Positions 4,927 to 10,762 of a DNA stretch of 17,030 nucleotides are shown one piece after another. Origin of the DNA: Candidatus Woesearchaeota archaeon (GTDB taxonomy: Archaea; Nanobdellota; Nanobdellia; Woesearchaeales; UBA525); assembly GCA_023252315.1 (NCBI GenBank), contig JAJPEB010000009.1:1-17030 (forward strand), written 5' to 3'. A program made the translations under genes and the position numbers. Position 1 is the first letter of the stretch. Every line of letters starts with the position of its first letter. The notes beneath the pieces are model-generated. The model made no database searches, was not told the origin of the DNA, and saw only the letters and a list, made by a program, of their open reading frames with translations.

Positions 4927-7389
4927 ATGCGTCTTCCTGCCCTGCTGCTCGGCTTCGTCCTTCTCAACACCGTGCTCGTCGCGGCCTCGCAGAGCGCCGA
5001 GCCGGTCCTCGTGCGGGTCACCGCCTTCGATCCCGCGACGCGCGTCTACACCTTCACGTGCACGCCGCCGCCCGGCACGGAGCCCATGAAGTACTGGACG
5101 GTGCGCCCCGACACGCCCGCGCTCGAGTACAGCGCCTCGACCACCTCCTCGACCCTCACCTACAACCTCTCGAAGGACGTCCTCTACCACATCGGCTGCC
5201 AGGTCATCAACTCGAGCAGCGGCCAGGCGATCCGCGGCGACTTCCACATCGACCGCAGGATCGCGCCCAACACCGTCGTGCCCAACGTGCGCGTGACCGC
5301 GGCGAACAACCTCAACGTCTCCTTGCACTGCGACGTCCCGAAAGGCGTCACGAACTACAATCTCTACTGGACGCTCGAGAACATCCGCGAGACCACCCCG
5401 GTCCCCGCGCTCAACAACATGCGCGACGTCAACATCTCTATCCCGTACCCGCTCCTGTGGGACATCGACTGCGGCGTCTGGAACATCGACAACCAGAGCT
5501 GGACGCAGTGGGGCTACCCCGTCGAGTTCATGGCGAACGGCGGCCAGCCCTACATCCCCAACGTCAACGGCTGCATCCCCGGCGACCCGTGCCCCTTCAA
5601 TACGACGGGCACGAACACGACCCAGCCGCCGGTGAACGCGACCAACGGCACGGGCCAGCCTCCCGCGAACGCGACGAACTCCTCGTGCTTCACGAGCCTG
5701 CAGAACGTCCCCGCGTCCTGCACGGGCGGGGCGATCACCGCCGACACGTTCGACGGCTGCAGGCATCTCACGTGCGGCGCCATGAGCGTGCTCGCGTGCG
5801 ACAAGCCGAGCTCGAGCGCCCCGCAGTACTTCGAGATGTACAAGCAGTCGGGCGGCGGCGCGACGCTGTGCCTGGGCACGACCTGCATCTCCGACGGCGG
5901 CTACGCGCGCAGCCCGAGCTACCCGCTCTGCATCGGCAACGCTACCTGGGGTGGCGGCATCGCCAACTACACGCTCTCCGTGAGCAGCTCGCCCTCAGGC
6001 GCGCTTTCGATCAACGGCACGGGCTTTGGCGCGACGCCGCGCTCGCTCTCGCTGCTCCCTGGCAGCTACCTCGTCTCGGTGAGCGCTGCGGGCTTCGCGA
6101 GCAACACGACGACGATCACGCTCGCGGCGAACACGACGCTGAGCCTCACGCTCCAGCCGGTTTCCAACGCGACGGGCAACAGCACGAACACGACCGCATG
6201 CTTCTCGAGCGTGCAGTCCATCCCCGCCTCGTGCACGGGCGGGGCGATCACGCAAGACACCTATAACGGGTGCCGCACGATCGCGTGCGCGTCGGGCGCG
6301 AGCTCGCTCTCGGTGCTCGCGTGCGACAAGCAGGGCTTCTTCGAGATGTACAAGCAGGGCAAGACCGGCACCGCCGTGAGCGCGATCTGCATCGGTGCGA
6401 CGTGCATCAGCGACAACGGCTACGCGAAGAGCGCGAGCTTCCCGATCTGCGCAAGCGCGCCCGGCAACGGGACGAATTCCTCGAGCGGCGGCGGCGCGAC
6501 CGTAAATGCCGTCTCGCCATTCCCTGCGGACCAGGCGTACGTGCTCTCGTGCGATGCGCAGGGCCTCAACGCGACGACGTGGAGCTGGGACTTCGGCGAC
6601 GGCACCCATGAGACGAGGTCGGGCACGCGTACGTACTCCGCAGGCAACCCCTATGGCCCGAGCAGCGTGCCGAACAAGGACGTCTACCACGCGTTCCCCT
6701 CGTCCGGAAGCTACCAGGTGTCATGCACCGCGTCCGATGGCGTGAGGAGCGCTGCGGGCAGCAGGACGGTGAGCGTCGCGTTCCAGGCGGCGACCAGCGT
6801 CTCCGCGCAGGGCACTGGCGGCCTCTCGTACGCGCTCACGTGCGACCCCGCGACGTACTCGCTCACGCAGTACTACTCGGGCACTATCTGGAACATCAGG
6901 AACGCGACGGGCGACACGGTGTTCTCCGACGCGCCTGGCGGCGAGGGCTCCCTGGGCCTCAACTTCAGCTTCCCCTCCCCGGGCCAGTACTCGGTCGAGT
7001 GCAGGCCGAGGACCTCGGACGACCGCTTCAGGCCCGACTACTGGAAGGGCGACGCTGCGGGCTACACGCCGTGCAACAGCCCCGGCGGCTGCGTCGACAC
7101 CACAAGCCCGACGCTGCCCGTGACGGTGCCGCCCGCGAGCGGCGCGTCCGCGAGCCTGGGCATCGCGCCGTGGTTCCCGCAGGGACGCAGCTACGTGTTC
7201 GTGTGCAACGCGACGGGCTTCACGCCGAGCGCCTACGATTTCGCGTTCGGCGACGGCAACAAGCAGCTCAGCTCGACGCAGGACAACGTCTACTACACGT
7301 ACGGCGCCGCGGGATCGTACCAGGCCGCGTGCACCGCGCGCAATGGTGCTGTGAGCGCGTCGGGGCAGCTCTCGGTGACGGTGGCGTAG
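4927..7389 (+). CDS. Secreted multidomain cysteine-rich protein (Ig/PKD-like domains, PEGA domain, duplicated 8-Cys module)
   Basis: 820 residues with an N-terminal signal peptide (MRLPALLLGFVLLNTVLVAAS) and no C-terminal membrane helix, so secreted or held non-covalently. ATG 4927 is chosen because GAGGTG lies 6 bases upstream and the signal peptide begins there. Order: two Ig-like domains with cysteine pairs C45/C91 and C135/C182; an Asn-sequon-rich linker (about 220-250); 8-Cys module 1 (254-335); PEGA domain (about 348-413, SSSPSGALSINGTGFG); 8-Cys module 2 (425-508); then three PKD-like domains, the first with WDFGDG and the last with FAFGDGN, with pairs C542/C600, C639/C692 and C760/C802. 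Many NxS/T sequons suggest glycosylation. PKD and PEGA domains are usual in cell-surface proteins; no catalytic domain is recognised. The divergent ccdA/thioredoxin operon may serve its disulfides. Confidence 0.9.
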   Translation: MRLPALLLGFVLLNTVLVAASQSAEPVLVRVTAFDPATRVYTFTCTPPPGTEPMKYWTVRPDTPALEYSASTTSSTLTYNLSKDVLYHIGCQVINSSSGQAIRGDFHIDRRIAPNTVVPNVRVTAANNLNVSLHCDVPKGVTNYNLYWTLENIRETTPVPALNNMRDVNISIPYPLLWDIDCGVWNIDNQSWTQWGYPVEFMANGGQPYIPNVNGCIPGDPCPFNTTGTNTTQPPVNATNGTGQPPANATNSSCFTSLQNVPASCTGGAITADTFDGCRHLTCGAMSVLACDKPSSSAPQYFEMYKQSGGGATLCLGTTCISDGGYARSPSYPLCIGNATWGGGIANYTLSVSSSPSGALSINGTGFGATPRSLSLLPGSYLVSVSAAGFASNTTTITLAANTTLSLTLQPVSNATGNSTNTTACFSSVQSIPASCTGGAITQDTYNGCRTIACASGASSLSVLACDKQGFFEMYKQGKTGTAVSAICIGATCISDNGYAKSASFPICASAPGNGTNSSSGGGATVNAVSPFPADQAYVLSCDAQGLNATTWSWDFGDGTHETRSGTRTYSAGNPYGPSSVPNKDVYHAFPSSGSYQVSCTASDGVRSAAGSRTVSVAFQAATSVSAQGTGGLSYALTCDPATYSLTQYYSGTIWNIRNATGDTVFSDAPGGEGSLGLNFSFPSPGQYSVECRPRTSDDRFRPDYWKGDAAGYTPCNSPGGCVDTTSPTLPVTVPPASGASASLGIAPWFPQGRSYVFVCNATGFTPSAYDFAFGDGNKQLSSTQDNVYYTYGAAGSYQAACTARNGAVSASGQLSVTVA
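5686..5931 (+). repeat. 8-cysteine module, copy 1 (protein-level repeat)
   Basis: Residues 254-335 of the secreted protein. Conserved points shared with copy 2: CFxS, NVPASCTGGAITADT, GC, TC, SVLACDK, FEMYKQ, LC, GTTCISDGGYA and YPLC. All eight cysteines match in order. Confidence 0.85.
6199..6450 (+). repeat. 8-cysteine module, copy 2 (protein-level repeat)
   Basis: Residues 425-508. It matches copy 1 along its whole length: CFSS, SIPASCTGGAITQDT, GC, AC, SVLACDK, FEMYKQ, IC, GATCISDNGYA and FPIC. The copies flank the PEGA domain, which suggests an intragenic duplication. I do not recognise the family. Confidence 0.85.
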
Positions 7390-7392
7390 CGG

Positions 7393-7431
7393 CCTTCCTT
7401 GTTCTCCTCGTTTCTCTTCTCTTCTCCTCTC
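7393..7431 (+). terminator. Pyrimidine-rich tract, probable transcription terminator
   Basis: Directly after the stop of the secreted protein lies a nearly pure C/T stretch with several short T runs (TTCCTTGTTCTCC, GTTTCTCTTCTC). Archaeal RNA polymerase terminates at T-rich tracts in the coding strand. The 7389-7578 interval otherwise holds GC-rich DNA with no gene I can support and the promoter at 7541. Confidence 0.5.
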
Positions 7432-7540
7432 GTATGCTGCTGCGGCGCCTCTAGGTAGTTTTACGCCGGCAGGGGGCCCGCCAGCCCGCCTCCTGTTCGA
7501 CGCCAAGGCAGCGGCGCTCTCCCCGATCGGTCGTTTCACG

Positions 7541-7555
7541 CGATACTCTTTTAAA
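7541..7555 (+). promoter_or_regulatory. Promoter (CGATACTCTTTTAAA) ahead of a leaderless mini-ORF and dys
   Basis: These 15 bases are identical to those at 10726-10740, which drive the LamG protein gene. In both places the last A is exactly 23 bases before a start codon, here ATG 7578. Confidence 0.75.
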
Positions 7556-7577
7556 CGGAATTCGTCTTCCCCGCTCC

Positions 7578-7628
7578 ATGTCCTACGCGTTCACCTATGG
7601 CTCGCACTGCCACTTCAGGTTCGCGTAG
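7578..7628 (+). CDS. Putative leaderless 16-residue peptide upstream of deoxyhypusine synthase
   Basis: ATG 7578 opens a 17-codon frame encoding MSYAFTYGSHCHFRFA. Its start lies exactly 23 bases from a strong promoter, the distance used by true leaderless genes here, so a transcript from that promoter would begin with this ATG. The peptide is rich in aromatic residues and histidine, with a His-Cys-His cluster. It could be a leader peptide affecting dys expression, a functional micropeptide, or a chance frame in an mRNA leader. Between its stop and dys lie a T-rich patch (TTCTCGTTCGTTTTCG) and a weaker TATA-like sequence. Confidence 0.4.
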   Translation: MSYAFTYGSHCHFRFA

Positions 7629-7657
7629 GCCGCACGCTTCTCGTTCGTTTTCGCAGC

Positions 7658-7665
7658 TAGATATT
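7658..7665 (+). promoter_or_regulatory. TATA-like sequence close to dys
   Basis: TAGATATT lies 30 bases before ATG 7695. Transcription from it would begin near 7688 and leave no room for the ribosome site, or would start a leaderless mRNA at GTG 7686. The promoter at 7541 with the ribosome site at 7684 is the alternative. Confidence 0.3.
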
Positions 7666-7683
7666 CATGCGCCCGTGCGCGCA

Positions 7684-7691
7684 AGGTGATC
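7684..7691 (+). promoter_or_regulatory. Shine-Dalgarno site of dys
   Basis: AGGTGATC is a full match to the archaeal anti-SD sequence (GATCACCT). It lies just before ATG 7695 and decides that start over the in-frame GTG 7686 inside the site. Confidence 0.7.
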
Positions 7692-7694
7692 ATC

Positions 7695-8735
7695 ATGACG
7701 TCGGAGAATGAAGGGATGGGGGATTCGGACTACCAGAAGGAGACGATGCACATGCGCCGCTGGGAGACGCTCGAGGGCTGGCCCGAGGTGCGCGGCTACG
7801 ACTTCGATCGCGCGTTCGACATGGGGGAGTTCCTCGCGTCGTACGCGACCATGGGCATCCAGGCGAGCAACCTCGCGCGCGCGATCGCGATCGCGAAGGC
7901 GATGCGCGAGGCGAAGGCGACCGTCTTCCTCTCGTGCACCTCGAACATGGTGAGCTCGGGCAACCGGGAGATCATCAAGTACCTCGTCAAGCACGGCCAC
8001 GTGCACTGCCTCGTCATGCCCGCGGGCGCGCTCGAGGAGGACATCATCAAGACCATGCGCCCCTTCGTGCTCGGCTCGTTCGAGGCGCCGGGGCGCATGC
8101 TCTTCGAGAAGGGCATCGGCAGGATCGGCAACATCTTCGCGCCCTACGACCGCTACCTCGCGCTTGAGCGCTTCATGCAGCCGGTCTTCGACAAGGTGTA
8201 CGGGGAGCAGCGCGAGAGGGGGACGCCCTTCACCCCGAGCGAGCTCGCGCGCGCGATGGGGCTCGCGGCGGGCCACGAGGATTCCATCCTGACGTGGGCC
8301 GCGCGCAGGGACGTCCCCGTCTTCTGCCCTGCGATCACGGACGGCTCGCTCGGCGACCTCATGCACTTCCAGCGCCAGAGGCGCCCGGACTTCGCGATCG
8401 AGGTCGTGGGCGACCATCACGCGATCGTCAGGCTCGCGCTCGCGGCGGAGAGGACGGGCGCGATCCTGCTCGGCGGCGGCGTGTCGAAGCACTACGTGCT
8501 CAACGCGAACATCTTCCGCGAGGGCCTCGACTACGCGGTCTACATCACGACCGCGACCGAGCACGACGCGAGCGACAGCGGCGGCAGCCCGCAAGAGGCG
8601 ATCACGTGGGCGAAGATACGCGAGCAGGGCGAGCACGTGAAGGTCGTGTGCGAGGCGAGCATCGCGTTCCCGCTCTTGGTGGCTGGGAGCTTCGCGAGGA
8701 AAGATGGCGATGACGGCGGGAACGCAAAGGCCTAG
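7695..8735 (+). CDS. dys: Deoxyhypusine synthase
   Basis: 346 residues. The enzyme uses NAD and spermidine (or another aminobutyl donor) to convert one lysine of aIF5A to deoxyhypusine in the cytoplasm. Family marks run throughout: GYDFDRAFD (34-42), GIQASNLARAI, SCTSNMVSSGNREIIKYLVKH (80-100, nucleotide region), PAGALEEDIIK, GRIGNIFAPYDRY, SILTWAARRDVPVFCPAITDGSLGD, the catalytic lysine K265 in LGGGVSKHYV, and TATEHDASDSG (286-296). Length is normal for the family. Start chosen from the AGGTGATC ribosome site. The stop is only 4 bases from the stop of the convergent heme-oxygenase-like gene, and an AdoMet decarboxylase-like gene lies beyond it, giving a possible polyamine/hypusine neighbourhood. 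Confidence 0.96.
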   Translation: MTSENEGMGDSDYQKETMHMRRWETLEGWPEVRGYDFDRAFDMGEFLASYATMGIQASNLARAIAIAKAMREAKATVFLSCTSNMVSSGNREIIKYLVKHGHVHCLVMPAGALEEDIIKTMRPFVLGSFEAPGRMLFEKGIGRIGNIFAPYDRYLALERFMQPVFDKVYGEQRERGTPFTPSELARAMGLAAGHEDSILTWAARRDVPVFCPAITDGSLGDLMHFQRQRRPDFAIEVVGDHHAIVRLALAAERTGAILLGGGVSKHYVLNANIFREGLDYAVYITTATEHDASDSGGSPQEAITWAKIREQGEHVKVVCEASIAFPLLVAGSFARKDGDDGGNAKA

Positions 8736-8739
8736 GCAT

Positions 8740-9462
8740 CTAGAACTGCCTATAGAACCTCGCCTTCGCGCCGTACGCGCATCGCATCGCGCTCGCTGCC
8801 TCGTGGAAGAGCGCGTCGCTCGTCACGAGCCGCTGCAGGCTGCGCGTGAAGACATCTGCGTGATTGCCTTGACCGCCTTTCGCAGGCAGGTGTAGGCCCC
8901 GCGTCTTCCTGTCGTGGTCGCGGTGTGGGACGTAGAACTGCGAGTTCTGCTCCGTGAGCGACCACCCCCTCGCAGGGTCGACCATGAGCGGGAGCAGGCG
9001 TGCGTACTCCGCCGAGACGGAGACTTCCATCGCGCTGCGAAGCGTCGCCGCAGCTCTCACATCGTATGCCTGGGGGGCCTCGCCTTCCATTGCATCGAGC
9101 AGCGTGTGCAGGCCATCGATCACAAGGCGTGTGTCCAGCGTGGGCCGCGCGTTGATGAGCGCCGCCTTCTCCACGCCTACGCAGGCGAGATCCTCGACCA
9201 GCGCGAGCCGATGGTCCTTCTCGCGCGCGGGGTACTCTTCTCGCATCAGCCACTTGAGGCCCGCTCGCAAGGGATCGTCCTTGACGCCGAGCAGCGCCTT
9301 GTCGTAGAGCGGCCCGAACTCCCTCGCGACGAGGGCGCGCTGCACGAGCAGCGATTGCAGTTGCGGATTCGTGAGTCCCGTGCCATAAAGCGCGGAGAGG
9401 CTTCTGCGCAGCTTTCCGATCTCTTGGTTCTCGATCCTGTCCAGTCGTTCCAGAAGCTGCAT
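8740..9462 (-). CDS. Uncharacterised helical protein, probable heme-oxygenase-like (TenA/PqqC/diiron oxidase) fold
   Basis: 240 residues, mostly helical, soluble, no signal. I do not recognise it by close family. The order of motifs resembles the TenA/PqqC/CADD superfamily: an N-terminal LTNPQLQSLLVQ segment, then REEYPAREKDH (E75/E76 and H84), PTLDT, AMEVSVSAEYARLL (E146 or E152), FYVPHRDHD (H180, D184), GNHAD (H201) and a terminal KARFYRQF. Diiron members of this fold use E, H, E, H, D, H in this order; here the last histidine is separated by an insertion (residues 185-200). This is pattern matching, not proof. Third codon positions look less GC-rich than in the neighbours. A TATA box lies at 9489-9497, and the gene converges on dys. 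Confidence 0.75.
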   Translation of the reverse strand: MQLLERLDRIENQEIGKLRRSLSALYGTGLTNPQLQSLLVQRALVAREFGPLYDKALLGVKDDPLRAGLKWLMREEYPAREKDHRLALVEDLACVGVEKAALINARPTLDTRLVIDGLHTLLDAMEGEAPQAYDVRAAATLRSAMEVSVSAEYARLLPLMVDPARGWSLTEQNSQFYVPHRDHDRKTRGLHLPAKGGQGNHADVFTRSLQRLVTSDALFHEAASAMRCAYGAKARFYRQF

Positions 9463-9488
9463 GGTGATTACTTGAAAGTGGTGAATTA

Positions 9489-9497
9489 CTTATAAAT
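9489..9497 (-). promoter_or_regulatory. TATA box of the heme-oxygenase-like gene
   Basis: On the minus strand ATTTATAAG lies in an AT-rich patch, 28 bases before ATG 9462. A leader of about 5 bases with no ribosome site is predicted. Confidence 0.65.
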
Positions 9498-9559
9498 GTT
9501 TTGTGAATGGGGAATTTCAGAGACGAGGGACGGAGAGAACCGAAAGGTCCCAGTGATCC

Positions 9560-10051
9560 CTAGTCGTTCTCGAAGCTCGACTCGCGCGCCCTCGACTCCC
9601 CGTCGCGGTAGGTGTCGTAGTGGTCCTGGCACACCTTGCGCCCGTGCCAGTCGCGCGAGGCGCGGCGCGTGCAGTTGGGCTCCTCGCACTCGATGTCCTC
9701 GTAGCGCCACTTCGTGAAGTCGACGAGCTTCATGTTCGCGACGTCCTCCTTGAAATGCGAGAGGAACGCGTCGCGCACCTCGGCCGTCTCGACGGAGATG
9801 TACGAGTAGACCTCGAGCAGCGCCTCGCGCTCGGGCACGAACGTGTGCATGACGAGGTGCGCGGAGTGCGTGATCGCGACCGCGGTGACGCCGGGGAACG
9901 AGCCCTTGCGCGCGACGACCGTGGGGCCGTGCACGATCTGCGAGTGCGTCGCGTACGCGAGCTTGCGCATGAACGCCTCGATCGAGTCCTTGTCGCGCAG
10001 CGTGTCGAGGGCGCACCTGGTCGCGCACAAGATGACGTGGTGCTGCTGCAT
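9560..10051 (-). CDS. AdoMet decarboxylase (SpeH)-like protein lacking the pyruvoyl serine, with zinc-finger-like tail
   Basis: 163 residues. Residues 1-105 resemble prokaryotic SpeH, which makes decarboxylated AdoMet for spermidine synthesis: HHVILCATRCALDTLRD at the N-terminus, then GVTAVAITHSAHLVMHTF, matching the SpeH core 'ISESHLxIHTW'. When HLxxHT is aligned, the serine that becomes the pyruvoyl group is Ala64, the preceding Glu is Ser63, His69 is kept, and the region of the catalytic Cys reads EVYSYIS with no Cys. Self-cleavage at the usual site is therefore not expected. The tail has C122-x4-C127-x13-C141-x2-H144, a likely zinc site not usual in SpeH. ATG 10051 lies 26 bases after a TATA box. 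It may bind AdoMet or regulate; function unknown. Confidence 0.8.
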   Translation of the reverse strand: MQQHHVILCATRCALDTLRDKDSIEAFMRKLAYATHSQIVHGPTVVARKGSFPGVTAVAITHSAHLVMHTFVPEREALLEVYSYISVETAEVRDAFLSHFKEDVANMKLVDFTKWRYEDIECEEPNCTRRASRDWHGRKVCQDHYDTYRDGESRARESSFEND

Positions 10052-10076
10052 CGGTGGCGGCCCTGGGCCGGCGCGG

Positions 10077-10084
10077 TTATAAAA
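10077..10084 (-). promoter_or_regulatory. TATA box of the SpeH-like gene
   Basis: On the minus strand TTTTATAA follows a GGGGGAAA stretch that may act as BRE. It ends 26 bases before ATG 10051, so the mRNA is nearly leaderless. Confidence 0.7.
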
Positions 10085-10135
10085 TTTCCCCCCTGCGGCG
10101 CATCGACGGCAGGCCTGGGGAAAAGGAGCGAGCTG

Positions 10136-10157
10136 CGATTCTGGAGAAACTACATAA
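10136..10157 (+). promoter_or_regulatory. msrB promoter with conserved upstream element shared with ccdA
   Basis: The 17 bases CGATTCTGGAGAAACTA are followed by C and then ATAA, matching the ccdA promoter at 21 of 22 positions. The TATA part (ACATAAA, ending 10158) is 23 bases before ATG 10181, giving a leaderless mRNA. Confidence 0.75.
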
Positions 10158-10180
10158 ACTCCCACTTCCCGGGAGATCGC

Positions 10181-10711
10181 ATGGCAGGACGAGACACGAA
10201 GGAGACGGGAACGAGAGGGAGCGCGACGAAGGAGCAGGGCGCGCGCGCGAAGGGCGCGGGAAGGGTCGTCAAGACGGACGCGGAGTGGAGGAAGACGCTC
10301 ACGCCCGAGCAGTACAAGGTGCTGCGCGAGAGCGGCACCGAGCGGCCGTTCACGGGCGCGCTGCTCGAGCACAAGGGGAAGGGCATGTACGCCTGCGGCG
10401 GATGCGGCCAGGCGCTCTTCGCCTCGGACGCGAAGTTCGACTCGGGCACCGGCTGGCCGAGCTTCTCTGAGCTGGTCGACGACAAGAGCGTCGAGCTGGT
10501 CGAGGACAATTCCCTCTTCTCGCGCAGGACCGAGGTGCGCTGCAGCAGGTGCGGAGGCCACCTCGGCCACGTGTTCCCCGATGGCCCCAAGCCGGGCGGC
10601 ATGCGCTATTGCATGAACTCCGCCGCGCTGTGCTTCATGGGCGGCGAGGGGAAGGGCCCCGCGGCGAAGGAGAGCGCGAAGGAGAAGAGAGGGGCCAAGG
10701 CGAGGGGCTAG
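10181..10711 (+). CDS. msrB: Peptide-methionine (R)-S-oxide reductase MsrB
   Basis: 176 residues. MsrB reduces the R form of methionine sulfoxide in proteins, using thioredoxin or a similar donor. The core (about 35-155) has TERPFTGALLEHKGKGMYACGGCG, the zinc cysteines C72, C75, C121 and C124, the GTGWPSF substrate loop (89-95), GGHLGHVFPDGP and the catalytic C144 in RYCMNSAAL. Both ends carry basic low-complexity tails of about 25 residues (Lys/Arg/Gly/Thr at the front, Lys/Ala/Glu at the back). There is no signal peptide, so it is probably cytoplasmic. The start is set by the TATA distance. Divergent from the SpeH-like gene; the promoter element is shared with the ccdA operon, so co-regulation with thiol transfer is likely. 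Confidence 0.96.
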   Translation: MAGRDTKETGTRGSATKEQGARAKGAGRVVKTDAEWRKTLTPEQYKVLRESGTERPFTGALLEHKGKGMYACGGCGQALFASDAKFDSGTGWPSFSELVDDKSVELVEDNSLFSRRTEVRCSRCGGHLGHVFPDGPKPGGMRYCMNSAALCFMGGEGKGPAAKESAKEKRGAKARG

Positions 10712-10725
10712 GGCCTCTCCCTTCT

Positions 10726-10740
10726 CGATACTCTTTTAAA
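10726..10740 (+). promoter_or_regulatory. Promoter of the LamG protein gene and surface operon
   Basis: CGATACTCTTTTAAA is identical to 7541-7555. It ends 23 bases before GTG 10763, which supports that GTG as a leaderless start codon. The preceding CCTCTCCCTTCTC is pyrimidine-rich and may also help to end msrB transcription. Confidence 0.75.
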
Positions 10741-10762
10741 TCTCCGCCGCGGGGCGCACGCC

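Noticed and set aside
7432..7540. Possible structured RNA or tRNA in the gap after the secreted protein (a GTTCGAC stretch and GC-rich inverted segments).
   Set aside because: No acceptor stem, D-arm or anticodon arm can be placed on either strand, and GC-rich pairing is expected by composition.
8914..9495. A 193-residue plus-strand frame opposite the heme-oxygenase-like gene.
   Set aside because: Charged, low-hydrophobicity composition typical of antisense frames in GC-rich DNA, and no promoter. The opposite strand has a TATA box and helical protein character.
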